DNA from: Qipengyuania psychrotolerans
GTDB taxonomy: Bacteria > Pseudomonadota > Alphaproteobacteria > Sphingomonadales > Sphingomonadaceae
Assembly (NCBI RefSeq): GCF_019711355.1
Contig: NZ_CP081297.1
Location: 1 to 64,000 of the forward strand
Direction of reading: 5' to 3'
DNA length: 64,000 nt
Shown here: positions 63,608-64,000 of the stretch, one piece after another
How positions within the stretch are numbered: the stretch's first letter is position 1
How the letters are laid out: each line of letters starts with the position of its first letter
Made by a program: the position numbers and the translations under genes
The notes under the pieces: model-generated
Told to the model about the DNA's origin: nothing
Database searches by the model: none
Seen by the model: the letters and a program-made list of their open reading frames with translations, nothing else

Positions 63608-64000
63608 GCCGCCCGCTGATCATTTCCGATTGCGACGAAGTCCTGCTCTACATGGTCTCGCCATTCCGTGACTGGCTGGACGAGGAGCAGGGGATCGAGT
63701 TTCACATGGGCACAAATGATTTTTCGCAGGCCCTGCGCTGGCAAGAGAACGGAGAAGTTCTAGCGCCGGAGGAGATCTGGCGGATGCTGGGCAAGTTCTT
63801 CGACACCGAGATGCACCGGCAGTCGCCGATCCCCGGTGCCATCGAAGGGATCAACGCGCTTGGCGAAAAAGCCGATGTCGTCATCCTGACGAACCTCGTC
63901 GACAAGCGCCAGCAGATGCGTACCGAGCAACTGGCCGACCATGGCCTGGATGCGCGCGTTTTCACGAACCAGGGCCCCAAGGGTCCGGCGCTGCAGAAAA
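63604..64000 (+). CDS. HAD family hydrolase, 3' end outside window
   Basis: The frame starts at ATG 63604 and is still open at the right edge (132 codons visible). It begins MSRPLIISDCDEVLLYMVSP, with the HAD motif I Asp9 and Asp11 in SDCDEVL; motif II appears as VVILTNLVDKRQQMRTEQ. A small phosphatase or dehalogenase-type enzyme; substrate unknown. It overlaps the DUF3572-like gene by 4 bases. Confidence 0.8.
   Translation, partial: MSRPLIISDCDEVLLYMVSPFRDWLDEEQGIEFHMGTNDFSQALRWQENGEVLAPEEIWRMLGKFFDTEMHRQSPIPGAIEGINALGEKADVVILTNLVDKRQQMRTEQLADHGLDARVFTNQGPKGPALQK

Overview
The window reads as chromosome of a GC-rich alphaproteobacterium of the order Sphingomonadales, most likely the Erythrobacteraceae. 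The pointers are a sphingolipid start pair (serine palmitoyltransferase with a dedicated acyl carrier protein), a DivK-type cell-cycle response regulator, a large TonB-dependent receptor with its own TonB/ExbB/ExbD set, and a gene transfer agent (GTA) cluster laid out like the Rhodobacter capsulatus one. I name the lineage from gene content and recalled protein families; no database search was run.

Layout. 1-3.5 kb: a membrane protein entering from the left edge on a Glu-Pro repeat, then an Lhr-like helicase. 3.5-6.7 kb (minus): a TonB energy-transduction operon, tonB-exbB-exbD-exbD, with a third exbD behind a terminator. 7-16.8 kb: housekeeping and metabolic genes (thioesterase, homoserine dehydrogenase, GlpX, PRPP synthetase, histidinol phosphatase, an SDR, ribosomal L35/L20) and two AraC-type regulators. 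17-25 kb: pheS-pheT, an SDR, RF3, then three small enzymes. 25.1-26.8 kb: PII protein and ammonium transporter behind a clear sigma-54 promoter. 27-35 kb: TonB-dependent receptor, acetyltransferase, a minus-strand lipid-oxidation-like operon (membrane protein, fatty acid hydroxylase/sterol desaturase, GMC oxidoreductase), an M20 hydrolase and a DUF442-type phosphatase. 35.6-44.3 kb: an RGG-rich double cold-shock protein, argD-argF-hslO, queC, an MFS transporter, a Cu/Zn superoxide dismutase lipoprotein and an OmpA-type porin with 23 consecutive prolines.

44.5-58.3 kb (minus strand) is the most interesting part: a near-complete RcGTA-like head-tail cluster (small and large terminase, portal, gp3.5, protease, capsid, connector, tail tube, chaperones, tape measure, distal tail, hub, peptidase, megatron-like protein, DUF2793 protein). 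Four details stand out. The portal gene carries an apparent one-base deletion. The distal-tail protein is fused to a large N-terminal segment that looks like a TIM barrel, while the megatron-like protein is short. A 50-codon gene, overlapped on both sides, sits in the g7 slot. The capsid gene is bracketed by two intrinsic-terminator hairpins.

58.5-64 kb: a DedA-like membrane protein, a Crp/Fnr regulator divergent from a second sterol-desaturase-family hydroxylase, OsmC, the spt-acp pair, DivK, a DUF3572-type small protein and a HAD hydrolase cut by the right edge. I saw no tRNA, rRNA, CRISPR array or insertion sequence.
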